Source: Amphibacillus cookii (lineage in GTDB: Bacteria > Bacillota > Bacilli > Bacillales > Amphibacillaceae). From it: 64,000 nucleotides of DNA. The notes under the pieces are model-generated. The model saw only the letters and a program-made list of their open reading frames with translations, made no database searches and was not told the DNA's origin. Positions 34,940-43,025 of the stretch are shown piece after piece; position 1 is the first letter of the stretch, and every line of letters begins with the position of its first letter. The DNA lies in NCBI RefSeq assembly GCF_016908375.1, contig NZ_JAFBDS010000003.1:62001-126000 (forward strand), written 5' to 3'. The position numbers and the translations under genes are program-made.

Positions 34940-35794
34940 CTAACGCACAAAAAAACGATCATTTAAATAGTGATAAACGCCTTCTTCATCACAACTATAT
35001 TCGGTGACTTCATCTGTTATCGCTTTTATTTCATCTGGAGCATTTTGCATGGCGACGGTTTGTCCGGCTAATTCAAACATTTGCAAATCATTAAAGCTGT
35101 CACCGATCGCTAAAATTTGATCTGATGTTAAATTCAACGCATCTAGGAAACTTTGAATACCCGTTGCTTTGTTTTTTTCTGCTACCATAATTTCGATATT
35201 ATGCTTAGAAGACGACGATGTAGAGAAAGGGATATCTTGTTTGAGCTGTTCTAATGTTCTCCCCCACTCTACCATTTTATTCTGCTCTTTGCTAAAGCAG
35301 TAAAATTTAGAAAATGCTTCACCTTCAATACGATCGACAAATACAATGCCACCATGAATAGCTTCTTCTCGTTCAATCCATTCGTTAATACCAACGGTGT
35401 CAGGTTTGGGGCCCACAACAGCCTCAAGTAACATCGCTCGATCTTGTTGCTCTGCTTGGCAAGGTCCTGATGTAGGAAAAAGCTCATAGTATACTCGTTG
35501 CTGACGCGCCTTTTCGATGACGCGGTTAATCAGATCAACAGGCAAAGTATGCTGGAATAATTTCTTGTCCCCCAGATAACCGGTCATCCCATTTGAACTA
35601 ATAACCCCATCTACCGCAAACCCTTCCGGTGTCGTCGTGTAAATCTCATCTTTCCCTCTGCCTGTTGCTATAAAAACATAGATACCTTTTGCACGCAAAC
35701 GATCGATTATTTCTTTTGTGTTCTGACTAACACGGTTATAATGATCCAGAATCGTACCATCCATATCAAGAAAAATAGCTTTTGGTTCCGCCAT
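34940..35794 (-). CDS. HAD-superfamily phosphatase, Cof/IIB type
   Basis: A 284-residue cytosolic phosphatase. Motif I FLDMDGTIL (nucleophile D10, acid D12), motif II FIATGR, a Cof-type C2 cap (about 85-190), and motif IV ILAIGDSFNDLQMFELAG are all present. Such enzymes act on sugar phosphates, FMN or nucleotides, and the substrate cannot be read. The start has GGGGGA 7 bp upstream. It is monocistronic, upstream of the ade leader. Confidence 0.85.
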   Translation of the reverse strand: MAEPKAIFLDMDGTILDHYNRVSQNTKEIIDRLRAKGIYVFIATGRGKDEIYTTTPEGFAVDGVISSNGMTGYLGDKKLFQHTLPVDLINRVIEKARQQRVYYELFPTSGPCQAEQQDRAMLLEAVVGPKPDTVGINEWIEREEAIHGGIVFVDRIEGEAFSKFYCFSKEQNKMVEWGRTLEQLKQDIPFSTSSSSKHNIEIMVAEKNKATGIQSFLDALNLTSDQILAIGDSFNDLQMFELAGQTVAMQNAPDEIKAITDEVTEYSCDEEGVYHYLNDRFFVR

Positions 35795-35974
35795 GCAGTG
35801 ATCCCCCTATTGCTTTATGTTTAAAATCTAGTATAGCACGTTTAAAAAAGTTGAACAGGGGGAATTTTCTACTTTCGTTGTCTGTCACTTTCAATTAAAC
35901 ACTGTCTATTGACAAAAAATCACCTATTTACAACATGTTCATCATTTATTAAGGAAAACACACTCATATGTTTC

Positions 35975-36937
35975 TCATTTAATCGGCGTTAACTGCGCTT
36001 CAATTGCCGAACGCTTTTCCTCTAAGAAAGGTGGCAACGCTAATGATTCGCCCAACGACTCGACCGGTTCATCTGTGGTAAAACCGGGTTCATCTGTAGC
36101 TAATTCATAAAGAATACCATTAGGTTCTCTAAAGTAAAGCGATTTAAAATAATAGCGATCAATTAAGCCAGAGTTTGGCATGCGTTCTTCTTTTATCCTT
36201 TCATACCACTGCTTAAGTTGTTGTTCATCCTTTACACGAAAAGCGACATGATGAACACTCCCTCGTCCTGGCTTTTCCTTACTTAAATCATTCCTCACTT
36301 CTAAATGCACTTCTGCACCTGTACCACCTTGTCCCGTTTGATAAACTTCAACATCTGCTTGTCCTTCCTGATAAGCGGGGTAACGACCTACATGTCTGAA
36401 ACCCATCACACGAGTGAGCACACCTTCGGAAGGAGCCAGCTCAGGAATCGTCAATCGAATCGGGCCAAGCCCTGTTATACCATATTTTTGTGGAACTGGA
36501 CTTTTATCCCACGGGATACCTGCTGCTACCCCTTGATTATTTTGATCGGATACAAGCATTAGCCGTTGACCTTCAGGATCTTCAAAGAAAATCACTTGAC
36601 GACCCAATTGTTCAGTTAAACCTTGATATTTTACTTGATAGTGCTCAAAACGTTCAACCCAATACCTTAATGCCTCATCATCGCGCACACGTAAACCTGT
36701 AAGCGAGATACTGTTGTTACCTCGATAGGTTTGCCCTACACCGAGCATTTCAAAAAAAGTAAGATCTGTTCCGGGACGGCCCATTTCATCTGCATAAAAA
36801 AGATGATACATGTCTGGTGAATCTTGATTAACCGATTTCTTTACAAGTCGCATACCTAAAATTTCTGTATAAAAATGATAGTTCCGTTTTGCACTAGCTG
36901 TTAAAGCTGATACATGGTGAATACCTAAAAATTGCAT
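35975..36937 (-). CDS. Ring-cleaving dioxygenase, MhqO-like (VOC superfamily)
   Basis: A 320-residue protein with two vicinal-oxygen-chelate modules (about 3-140 and 150-290). Metal ligands are expected at His7 of GIHHVS, a His in GSVHHVAFRV and Glu in GILYELATDEPG. Relatives MhqA, MhqE and MhqO of Bacillus detoxify quinones and hydroquinones. The promoter carries an MhqR-type operator, which strongly supports this assignment. MhqO is the closest by size. It is monocistronic. Confidence 0.88.
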   Translation of the reverse strand: MQFLGIHHVSALTASAKRNYHFYTEILGMRLVKKSVNQDSPDMYHLFYADEMGRPGTDLTFFEMLGVGQTYRGNNSISLTGLRVRDDEALRYWVERFEHYQVKYQGLTEQLGRQVIFFEDPEGQRLMLVSDQNNQGVAAGIPWDKSPVPQKYGITGLGPIRLTIPELAPSEGVLTRVMGFRHVGRYPAYQEGQADVEVYQTGQGGTGAEVHLEVRNDLSKEKPGRGSVHHVAFRVKDEQQLKQWYERIKEERMPNSGLIDRYYFKSLYFREPNGILYELATDEPGFTTDEPVESLGESLALPPFLEEKRSAIEAQLTPIK

Positions 36938-36975
36938 CGTCTCTCCTCCAATATCGTGAAAATCTTATTATAGAT

Positions 36976-37010
36976 AGTATACGCTATATTTATCTCGAAT
37001 TCAAGATAAA
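36976..37010 (-). promoter_or_regulatory. MhqR-type operator and promoter of the dioxygenase gene
   Basis: The palindrome TATCTCGAATTCAAGATA (36991-37008), extended by one TTT/AAA pair, matches the published MhqR box (ATCTcgaAtTCgAGAT). It overlaps the -35 box TTGAAT (37004-36999). The -10 TATACT (36981-36976) is 17 bp further on. Repression would be lifted by quinones or diamide-like electrophiles. Confidence 0.82.
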
Positions 37011-37073
37011 TATACAATACTCTTCTCTTCTTCTATAGCATATGGTATCCTTGATATAATTATATAGCTTTGA

Positions 37074-37172
37074 CTACTAGGGGTGCCTATCAGTATAGGC
37101 TGAGAGAGAAGCGCGATGAGGCTTTTTAACTCTTTTGGACCTGATCTAGATTATACTAGCGTAGGGAAGTAG
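37074..37172 (+). promoter_or_regulatory. TPP riboswitch (THI element) of thiW
   Basis: P1 is CTACT / AGTAG. The conserved blocks GGGGTGCC, GGCTGAGAGAG, GGACCTGATCTAGATTATACTAGCGTAGGGAAGTAG fit the thiamine-pyrophosphate aptamer. Downstream CAGGTCC (37190-37196) is complementary to the aptamer's GGACCTG and may form the alternative structure. A TATAAT lies at 37055-37060. Confidence 0.95.
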
Positions 37173-37255
37173 CTGATTTTACAACCCGTCAGGTCCTGTC
37201 TTTAGCTGATGCAGGCTTTATGAGCCTAAGCAACAATTAAAGGAGGACTCTTTTT

Positions 37256-37747
37256 ATGAAAAAAACAAAACACATCACGGTGATGGCTGCATTTATCGCG
37301 ATTGGCGTGCTTGGCGCCTCATTTCTCTGGTTTCCAACTGGGGTAGCGCGCGCTTACCCTGTTCAACATGCGATTAACGTAATTAGCGCCGTTATCCTTG
37401 GACCTCTACCTACTGTTATTATTGCATTTGGGATTGGTTTAATTCGTAATTTATTAGGATTGGGCACTTTACTTGCCTTTCCAGGCGGTATGGCAGGTGC
37501 ATTGCTCGCAGGCTTTTTTTATCGATATAAACCAAAGATACGTGTGGCTGTGATTGGTGAGCTGATTGGAACCAGTATTTTAGGGTCATTATTATCGGTA
37601 CCTGTTGCCCACTTATTAATGGGACAAAGCGTCGCCGTCTTTGCCTTTGTACCTGGCTTTTTTGTTAGCAGTATGACAGGTGCATTGCTGGCCAGCCTTA
37701 TTTTATCACGGCTTAAACCAAGCAAATGGCAACAATATTTTCGTTAA
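37256..37747 (+). CDS. thiW: ThiW, substrate-binding S component of a thiazole/thiamine-precursor ECF transporter
   Basis: A 163-residue integral membrane protein with about five helices. MAAFIAIGVLGASFLWFPTGVARAYPVQHAINVISAVILGP is the typical start of ThiW. It probably captures hydroxyethylthiazole or a related thiamine precursor and docks with the shared ECF energy module, which is not encoded here. AAAGGAGG precedes the start. The TPP riboswitch upstream confirms the thiamine link. It is monocistronic. Confidence 0.92.
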   Translation: MKKTKHITVMAAFIAIGVLGASFLWFPTGVARAYPVQHAINVISAVILGPLPTVIIAFGIGLIRNLLGLGTLLAFPGGMAGALLAGFFYRYKPKIRVAVIGELIGTSILGSLLSVPVAHLLMGQSVAVFAFVPGFFVSSMTGALLASLILSRLKPSKWQQYFR

Positions 37748-37754
37748 ACGTCAC

Positions 37755-37780
37755 CCACTGCATTAAGCAGTGGTTTTTTT
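37755..37780 (+). terminator. thiW terminator
   Basis: CCACTGC, loop ATTAA, GCAGTGG and seven T. The R3 element inserted directly at its end. Confidence 0.92.
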
Positions 37781-37783
37781 ATA

Positions 37784-38369
37784 ACTCAACTTTCGCATCT
37801 GAATTTTCAGGGATAGCATTCATATTAAATATAAGCGTTGCCTTTGCATATAAATTTTCGATTTTAGACGCGCAGGTGAGTTATGTTCCGCTTTCCGCGA
37901 TCGCACGAAAAGTGAGAATTTCGCATGAAAACAAGTTGCGTTCGCACGAAAAGTAAGATTTTCGCATGAAAGCGAGTTGCGTTCGCACAAAAAAGTAAGA
38001 ATTTCGCACGAAAGCGAGTTGCGTTCGCACGAAAAGTAAGAATTTCGCATGAAAGCGAGTTGCGTTCGCACGAAAAGTGAGAATTTCTCATGAAAGCGAG
38101 TTGCGTTCGCACGAAAAGTAAGAATTTCGCATGAAAGCGAGTTGCGTTCGCACACAAAATGGAGAAATCACATTCAGTATAAACCCTCAGTCTAAGTAGA
38201 CATAAGCAAGGGTGAGACTCCTGCGAGAATAGAATGAGCCCGCGAAAAGCGAATCTATTGCTTTTCGGAGCGAAATAACGTGCTTAACGTATGCGGCACA
38301 TCCATGTCAACAAGCCTATTGAACACGATCAAGGTTGAATTGACTATTTTCAGTGGGCGAAAGTTGAGT
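37784..38369 (+). repeat. R3 element, copy B, MITE-like, with six R2 units
   Basis: Terminal inverted repeats ACTCAACTTTCGC and GCGAAAGTTGAGT bound a 586-bp element without a coding gene. TTATA occurs immediately outside both ends (37779-37783 and 38370-38374), a probable 5-bp target duplication. Inside are six tandem 41-bp R2 units (37903-38149) and a segment with GATGAGCC-type Bacillaceae repeat text. It is the inverted, longer relative of the copy at 27912-28274. Confidence 0.82.
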
Positions 38370-38385
38370 TTATACATTAAAAAAG

Positions 38386-38404
38386 CATAAAACGAACCTT
38401 CAAT
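38386..38404 (+). repeat. R1 repeat, copy h (5' end only)
   Basis: ATAAAACGAACCTTCAAT is the exact R1 beginning. It is cut off where an IS3-type end starts. Confidence 0.65.
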
Positions 38405-38491
38405 GATCCGCCCCCAAAAGTTACACTTAAACTCTAACTCTTGGGGGTTCTTGATATGGTGAAATATAGTTTTGAATTTAAAAGTATTTAA
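38404..38491 (+). pseudogene. Remnant of an IS3-family (IS150-like) insertion sequence
   Basis: TGATCCGCCCCCAAAAGTTA is typical of the left end of IS150-group elements. At 38456, after a TTCTTGAT segment, the frame MVKYSFEFK matches the start of transposase OrfA. It then hits a stop after two more codons because bases are missing. No orfB or right end follows. The element appears to have inserted into an R1 copy and then decayed. Confidence 0.6.
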
Positions 38492-38589
38492 GTGGTGAAG
38501 GAAAAAGCAAACACACATCTACTAACGACAAGCGAATAAAAAGCTTCTAATAAACAAAATGACAATTAACAGTCAAAATATAATTAAAA

Positions 38590-38619
38590 TTTGACTATAA
38601 ACAGTCAAAATGATATCTT
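38590..38619 (+). promoter_or_regulatory. murR-nag operon promoter with palindrome
   Basis: TTGACT (38591-38596), a 17-bp spacer and TATCTT (38614-38619). TTTGACT-ATAAAC-AGTCAAA (38590-38609) is a perfect 7-bp dyad over the -35. Another AACAGTCAAAAT lies about 30 bp upstream, suggesting two regulator sites. Confidence 0.6.
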
Positions 38620-38644
38620 TAAGCTATTAAGAAGGAGGCACATA

Positions 38645-39484
38645 ATGAAACAAGATGCAAATGTCTCATTAAAACCCACCATTCAATTTGAACAAAACAA
38701 ACACCTTTTCACTAAATCCGAGCAAAAGATTCACCACTACATTACAACACATCAAGACCATGTTATTTATGATTCATTAACTGAACTCGCTGACCATTGC
38801 AAAGTCGCGGAGGCAACTGCTTTACGTTTTTTTCGCAAGCTTGGTTTTAGTGGTTTCCAAGCTTTTAAACTAGCCTACGCACATGAACTTACTCAAAGCA
38901 AGCCTAGCGATCAGTCAGTCGGATACACGAAACAAATTAAAGACAACATGATCAATGCAATCGAACAATCATTTCAACTGGTTGATCAAGATGAACTCAA
39001 TCAAGTCATTGATTGCATTGACCAAACTGAGGATGTCGTCGTTTTTGGTATTGGTGCTTCAGGGATTGCTGCTCTTGATATGCAAAACCGATTAATGCGG
39101 ATTGGCAAAAACATTTCCGTTGTGACGGATACACATGCTCAAATTATGCGAGCAACATCTGCAACTGATCAAACAGTGATTATCGCCATTAGTCTTACTG
39201 GAAGTACAAAAGAGATTATTGACAATGTCAACATAGCGAGAGAAAAAGGCGCTACTATCATTGCTTTAACAAATTATGCGAAATCTCCTTTAACTAAATT
39301 AGCACACTATATATTATTATCATCTGTTAAGGAGAACCCTATTGATAGAGGCTCGCTCGTATCTAAAATATCTCAATTATTTCTAATTGATTTAATTTGC
39401 ACAGGATTAACGATAAAAAATAATGATGAGGCCAAACGCATTAAGAGAGAAATCACCGAGAATACAACAAACAAGATTTTTTAA
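38645..39484 (+). CDS. MurR/RpiR-family regulator of the nag operon
   Basis: A 279-residue regulator. The N-terminal RpiR helix-turn-helix (about 15-95) includes LTELADHCKVAEATALRFFRKLGFSGFQAFKLAYA. The SIS domain (about 120-260; VVVFGIGASGIAALDMQNRLMRIG, AISLTGSTKEI) binds a phosphosugar. I chose ATG 38645 because AAGAAGGAGG lies 6 bp upstream; the ATG at 38591 would fall inside the promoter. It sits 11 bp before nagA. By context it responds to GlcNAc-6-P or a related amino-sugar phosphate and probably regulates its own operon. Confidence 0.85.
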   Translation: MKQDANVSLKPTIQFEQNKHLFTKSEQKIHHYITTHQDHVIYDSLTELADHCKVAEATALRFFRKLGFSGFQAFKLAYAHELTQSKPSDQSVGYTKQIKDNMINAIEQSFQLVDQDELNQVIDCIDQTEDVVVFGIGASGIAALDMQNRLMRIGKNISVVTDTHAQIMRATSATDQTVIIAISLTGSTKEIIDNVNIAREKGATIIALTNYAKSPLTKLAHYILLSSVKENPIDRGSLVSKISQLFLIDLICTGLTIKNNDEAKRIKREITENTTNKIF

Positions 39485-39495
39485 GGAGAGGTACT

Positions 39496-40647
39496 ATGCT
39501 TATTAAAGGTGCAAAACTATTTTTAGAAGACCGTGAATGTATCGGAAACATCTTGATAGAAGCCGGAAAAATAACAAAAATAGTTGAGAAGCTTCCAAAT
39601 GATTTAGCTGAAAACACAACTATAATCGATGGCTCCGGCTTAAATCTTATTCCAGGCTTTATTGACACACATATTCACGGAGCAAACGGCGCCGATGTGA
39701 TGGATGCCACAAATGATGCCCTTCAAACCATGGCAAGTTATCTCGTTAAAGAAGGAACGACGAGTTTTCTTGCTACAACCATTACGCAATCAAATCAACA
39801 AATTGAAGCAGCCCTACAAACAGCGGCACACTTTCATGGCGAACATGGCTCTGCTGAACTACTGGGTATCCACTTAGAAGGTCCATTTGTTGAAAAAGAA
39901 AAAGCTGGTGCTCAACCCACTTCATTCATTAAAGCACCTAATCTTGATTTATTTAATCATTGGCAACAACTAGCGAACGGTAAGATTCGCACCATTACAA
40001 TGGCACCCGAGCTAGATCAGGACGGTACATTTATTCGAGCACTTCGACAGGAAAATGTCAATGTATCTGCAGGCCATACCAATGTAAATTTTTCTGAATT
40101 AAAAACAGCCGTGAATAAAGGGGTTAATCAGTTAACGCATTTATGCAATGCAATGAATGGTATTCATCATCGGGATATTGGTGCAGTCGGTGGTGCATTT
40201 TTACTTGATACACTGCATGCCGAAATTATAGCTGATGGCATCCATGTTTCCCCCCCAATGCTTGAGCTTATTTATCAAAATATCGGTACTAACCGCTTAA
40301 TCTTAATTACCGATGCTATGCGCGCGAAAGGGCTCCCTGCTGGGGATTACGAACTGGGTGGACAACCTGTAAAAGTAACGGAAGATCGAGCTATTCTAGC
40401 AGACGGTACCTTAGCCGGAAGTATCCTCAACATGATCGATGGCGCTAAACAACTGCATCAACTACCCGATGTCACCTTAAGAGACATTGTTCAGATCGCA
40501 TCTGTCAATCCTGCTAAGCAGATCCATGTATTTGACCACAAGGGCTCAATAACAGTGGGAAAAGATGCTGATTTATTACTCGTTGATGACGAATTAAATT
40601 TGAAAATGACGCTAACAAAAGGAAAAGTAGCATTTAATGAGGAGTGA
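39496..40647 (+). CDS. nagA: N-acetylglucosamine-6-phosphate deacetylase
   Basis: A 383-residue amidohydrolase that removes acetate from GlcNAc-6-P. LIPGFIDTHIHGANGADVMD (about 52-71) has the HxH metal motif. LLGIHLEGPFVEKEKAGAQ carries the metal glutamate. VSAGHTNV, LTHLCNAMNG and ILITDAM follow in order (catalytic Asp in TDAM). ATG is preceded by AAGGAGAGG, 11 bp after murR. NagB begins 4 bp after its stop, so the enzymes are coupled. Confidence 0.95.
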   Translation: MLIKGAKLFLEDRECIGNILIEAGKITKIVEKLPNDLAENTTIIDGSGLNLIPGFIDTHIHGANGADVMDATNDALQTMASYLVKEGTTSFLATTITQSNQQIEAALQTAAHFHGEHGSAELLGIHLEGPFVEKEKAGAQPTSFIKAPNLDLFNHWQQLANGKIRTITMAPELDQDGTFIRALRQENVNVSAGHTNVNFSELKTAVNKGVNQLTHLCNAMNGIHHRDIGAVGGAFLLDTLHAEIIADGIHVSPPMLELIYQNIGTNRLILITDAMRAKGLPAGDYELGGQPVKVTEDRAILADGTLAGSILNMIDGAKQLHQLPDVTLRDIVQIASVNPAKQIHVFDHKGSITVGKDADLLLVDDELNLKMTLTKGKVAFNEE

Positions 40648-40651
40648 CAAC

Positions 40652-41380
40652 ATGAATATTATTAAAGTAGACGATTATCAAGCAATGAGTCAATGGGCTT
40701 GTCAGCATATTATTGGTAAAATTAACCAAACGAACCATCCCGTATTAGGCTTGGCTACCGGATCCACACCTGAGGGGATGTATCAGTGCTTAATTGACAG
40801 TTACCAAGCAGGGTTCGTTTCTTTTAAAGACGTAACAACCTTCAATTTAGATGAATATGTAGGATTAGCTATTGACGATCCCAATAGTTATCATTCGTTT
40901 ATGCAGGATAAACTATTCAACCATATCAATATCCGTGAAGAACAGACGCATCTACCTAATGGGAATACAAAAGATCATCAACAGGAATGTAAAGATTATG
41001 AACGACTTATTCAACAAGCGAAAAGTATTGATCTACAAATATTAGGGATTGGATTAAATGGCCATATTGGCTTTAATGAGCCTGGAACACCTTTCACTAG
41101 TCGTACACACGTTGTTGAACTCGACCCATTAACACGTGAAGCGAATGCACGATTTTTTAATCAAAAACAAGATGTGCCAACACATGCCATTACGATGGGC
41201 ATCGAAACCATTATGGAGAGTAAAGAAATCGTATTACTTGTCTCTGGAGCTAATAAAGCTGAGGCGGTTAAGCGTTTAGTTACAGGAGAACTGAGTGAGT
41301 CTTTTCCTGCTTCAATATTAAAACAGCACGATAATCTTACTATTGTAGTTGATCAGGCCGCAGCAGTCCATCTAAATTAA
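40652..41380 (+). CDS. nagB: Glucosamine-6-phosphate deaminase
   Basis: A 242-residue enzyme that converts GlcN-6-P to fructose-6-P and ammonia. LGLATGSTPEGMY, TFNLDEYVGL (catalytic Asp) and ILGIGLNGHIGFNEPGTPF with the general-base histidine are all present. I chose ATG 40652 after GAGGAGTG rather than the in-frame ATG at 40637 inside nagA. It is the short, Bacillus-type NagB without the allosteric extension. It is last in murR-nagA-nagB. Confidence 0.95.
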   Translation: MNIIKVDDYQAMSQWACQHIIGKINQTNHPVLGLATGSTPEGMYQCLIDSYQAGFVSFKDVTTFNLDEYVGLAIDDPNSYHSFMQDKLFNHINIREEQTHLPNGNTKDHQQECKDYERLIQQAKSIDLQILGIGLNGHIGFNEPGTPFTSRTHVVELDPLTREANARFFNQKQDVPTHAITMGIETIMESKEIVLLVSGANKAEAVKRLVTGELSESFPASILKQHDNLTIVVDQAAAVHLN

Positions 41381-41440
41381 CAGGCATCGATTTGCGAAAT
41401 TTGTCATCCTATGTCAATTCACATCCTTTCTAGGCATGAC

Positions 41441-41606
41441 AAATAAAACAAACCTTCAATGTAGTGAGCGCTTTTGTTCTTCGCCCGCTGATTGAAGGTT
41501 CGTTGAGTGAACCCGAATATGAGCGTCCGTTATCATCCACCTCCATCAATTTGCTCTACGCTCTATTTTGAGGAGATGGTTTACGAATGATTATCTGTGA
41601 TAAAAA
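41441..41606 (+). repeat. R1 repeat, copy i
   Basis: AAAACAAACCTTCAATGTAG, then a short tip, then CGCCCGCTGATTGAAGGTTCG. The second hairpin is CATCCACCTCC against GAGGAGATGG. It ends TTATCTGTGATAAAAA. It lies downstream of nagB in place of an obvious terminator. Confidence 0.8.
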
Positions 41607-41705
41607 TTCAACATAACCTAAAGCTAAGAAAAGCGGAATGCATGCGTTTATACTTGCTTTTAAGATTCCTTTCGCTCATAGCGTTTCTATGCTTGCATGC
41701 AAAAA

Positions 41706-41745
41706 AGGCGAATGAAAAATCGATTGATACATCTCATTCGCCTTG
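41706..41745 (-). terminator. Terminator of the aldo/keto reductase gene
   Basis: AAGGCGAATGA and TCATTCGCCTT arms, followed on the minus strand by a T run. Confidence 0.85.
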
Positions 41746-41786
41746 ATCACGATATTTACTTTTGTCCCAAATGCATCCTTGATCAC

Positions 41787-42629
41787 TTAGTACTTATTAA
41801 ATGCATCAGGGTCTGGACCCCGTCGATCATCTTTGTTCATCGCATTAATCTGACTCATTTCCTCAGCTGTTAATTCAAAATCAAACACATCAGCATTGCT
41901 AATGATACGGTGTTCTTTAACCGATTTCGGTATCGTTACTACCCCGCTTTGTAAGTCCCATCGAATAATAACTTGTGCGACTGTTTTATTATGATGGTTC
42001 GCAATCTCGGTCAGAATAGGATCATCTAATAGTTCACCTTGTTTTAAAGGTGACCATGCTTCAAGTTGGATATGGTGATCACGACAATACGCACGTAATG
42101 GCTCCTGTGTTAAATGCGGGTGAAATTCGACCTGGTTAACCATTGGCACAATTTCACAATCCTTGATTAGCTCGGCTAAATGGCTTTCTTTGAAATTGCT
42201 GACACCAATCGCTCTGATCTTCCCTTCCTTATATAGCTTCTCAAGGGCACGCCATGTATCTTTGTATTTATTTAATTCTGGAACAGGCCAGTGGATTAAG
42301 TAAAGATCTAAGTAGTCTAACTGTAAACGCGCTAAGGTAGATTCAAACGCATCTAATGTTGATTGATAACCTTGATCACTATTCCATACTTTAGAAGTAA
42401 TGAATAATTGATCTCGTGCAACATCAGATTGTTTGATTGCTTGCCCCACACCTTCTTCATTTTTATAAACAGCTGCGGTATCAATGCTACGATAGCCATT
42501 TTCAATTGCTTTTGTCACCGAGTGAATCACTTCATCTCCATCTTCTACTTTGAAGACTCCAAGTCCAAGCCAAGGCATTTCCACTCCATTATGCAATGTC
42601 GTTGTTGATGATAAATCGTTTAACATCAT
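41787..42629 (-). CDS. Aldo/keto reductase (AKR5-type, YvgN-like)
   Basis: A 280-residue NADPH-dependent TIM-barrel reductase. The catalytic tetrad is visible: D50, Y55 (SIDTAAVYKNE), K80 (FITSKVW) and H113 (LYLIHWPV). The C-terminal IPKSVKEHRI binds the NADPH 2'-phosphate. Relatives reduce methylglyoxal and other aldehydes. AGGAGG lies 6 bp before the first ATG. It is monocistronic. Confidence 0.9.
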   Translation of the reverse strand: MMLNDLSSTTTLHNGVEMPWLGLGVFKVEDGDEVIHSVTKAIENGYRSIDTAAVYKNEEGVGQAIKQSDVARDQLFITSKVWNSDQGYQSTLDAFESTLARLQLDYLDLYLIHWPVPELNKYKDTWRALEKLYKEGKIRAIGVSNFKESHLAELIKDCEIVPMVNQVEFHPHLTQEPLRAYCRDHHIQLEAWSPLKQGELLDDPILTEIANHHNKTVAQVIIRWDLQSGVVTIPKSVKEHRIISNADVFDFELTAEEMSQINAMNKDDRRGPDPDAFNKY

Positions 42630-42786
42630 AAATGACCTCCTTCATTGTTATATGATCTATTGTCTCATATTTCTAAAAAAATGAAAAAGAATTTAAATGT
42701 TACAGGCTTGCTAAGATATAGAGTTGGATCATAGACATCTCAGATGGATCTCGTCTATTGCCTGATAATCGTTTTTTCGAATGAAC

Positions 42787-42884
42787 GATAAAGCGAACCT
42801 TCAATCAGGAGAGCTTTTCGTTCTTTCCCAGTGATTGATCGTTGAGTGCATCCGAACATTAGCGGCGGTTATCTGTGATAAAAA
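42787..42884 (+). repeat. R1 repeat, copy j (second hairpin lost)
   Basis: GCGAACCTTCAATCAGG, tip GCTTTTCGTTC, CCCAGTGATTGATCG, then directly GAACATTAGCGGCGGTTATCTGTGATAAAAA. The hairpin-B segment is deleted. It lies upstream of the ZIP transporter gene. Confidence 0.75.
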
Positions 42885-43025
42885 CATTGCATAATGCGAA
42901 GGCTAGACTTAAAATGTATATAGATTCGAAAGTTGCTTGCAGGAAACATTTAAGACGATGCACAATTTCTAACTGCACGCCTATACTAAAGATAGAACTC
43001 GAAATCAAGAAAGGATTTCATACTT

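Noticed and set aside
37820-38157. Two minus-strand frames through the R3 array (SCERNSLSCEILTF-type repeats)
   Set aside because: Same artefact as the R2 array: frames arise from tandem 41-bp units inside a mobile-like repeat.
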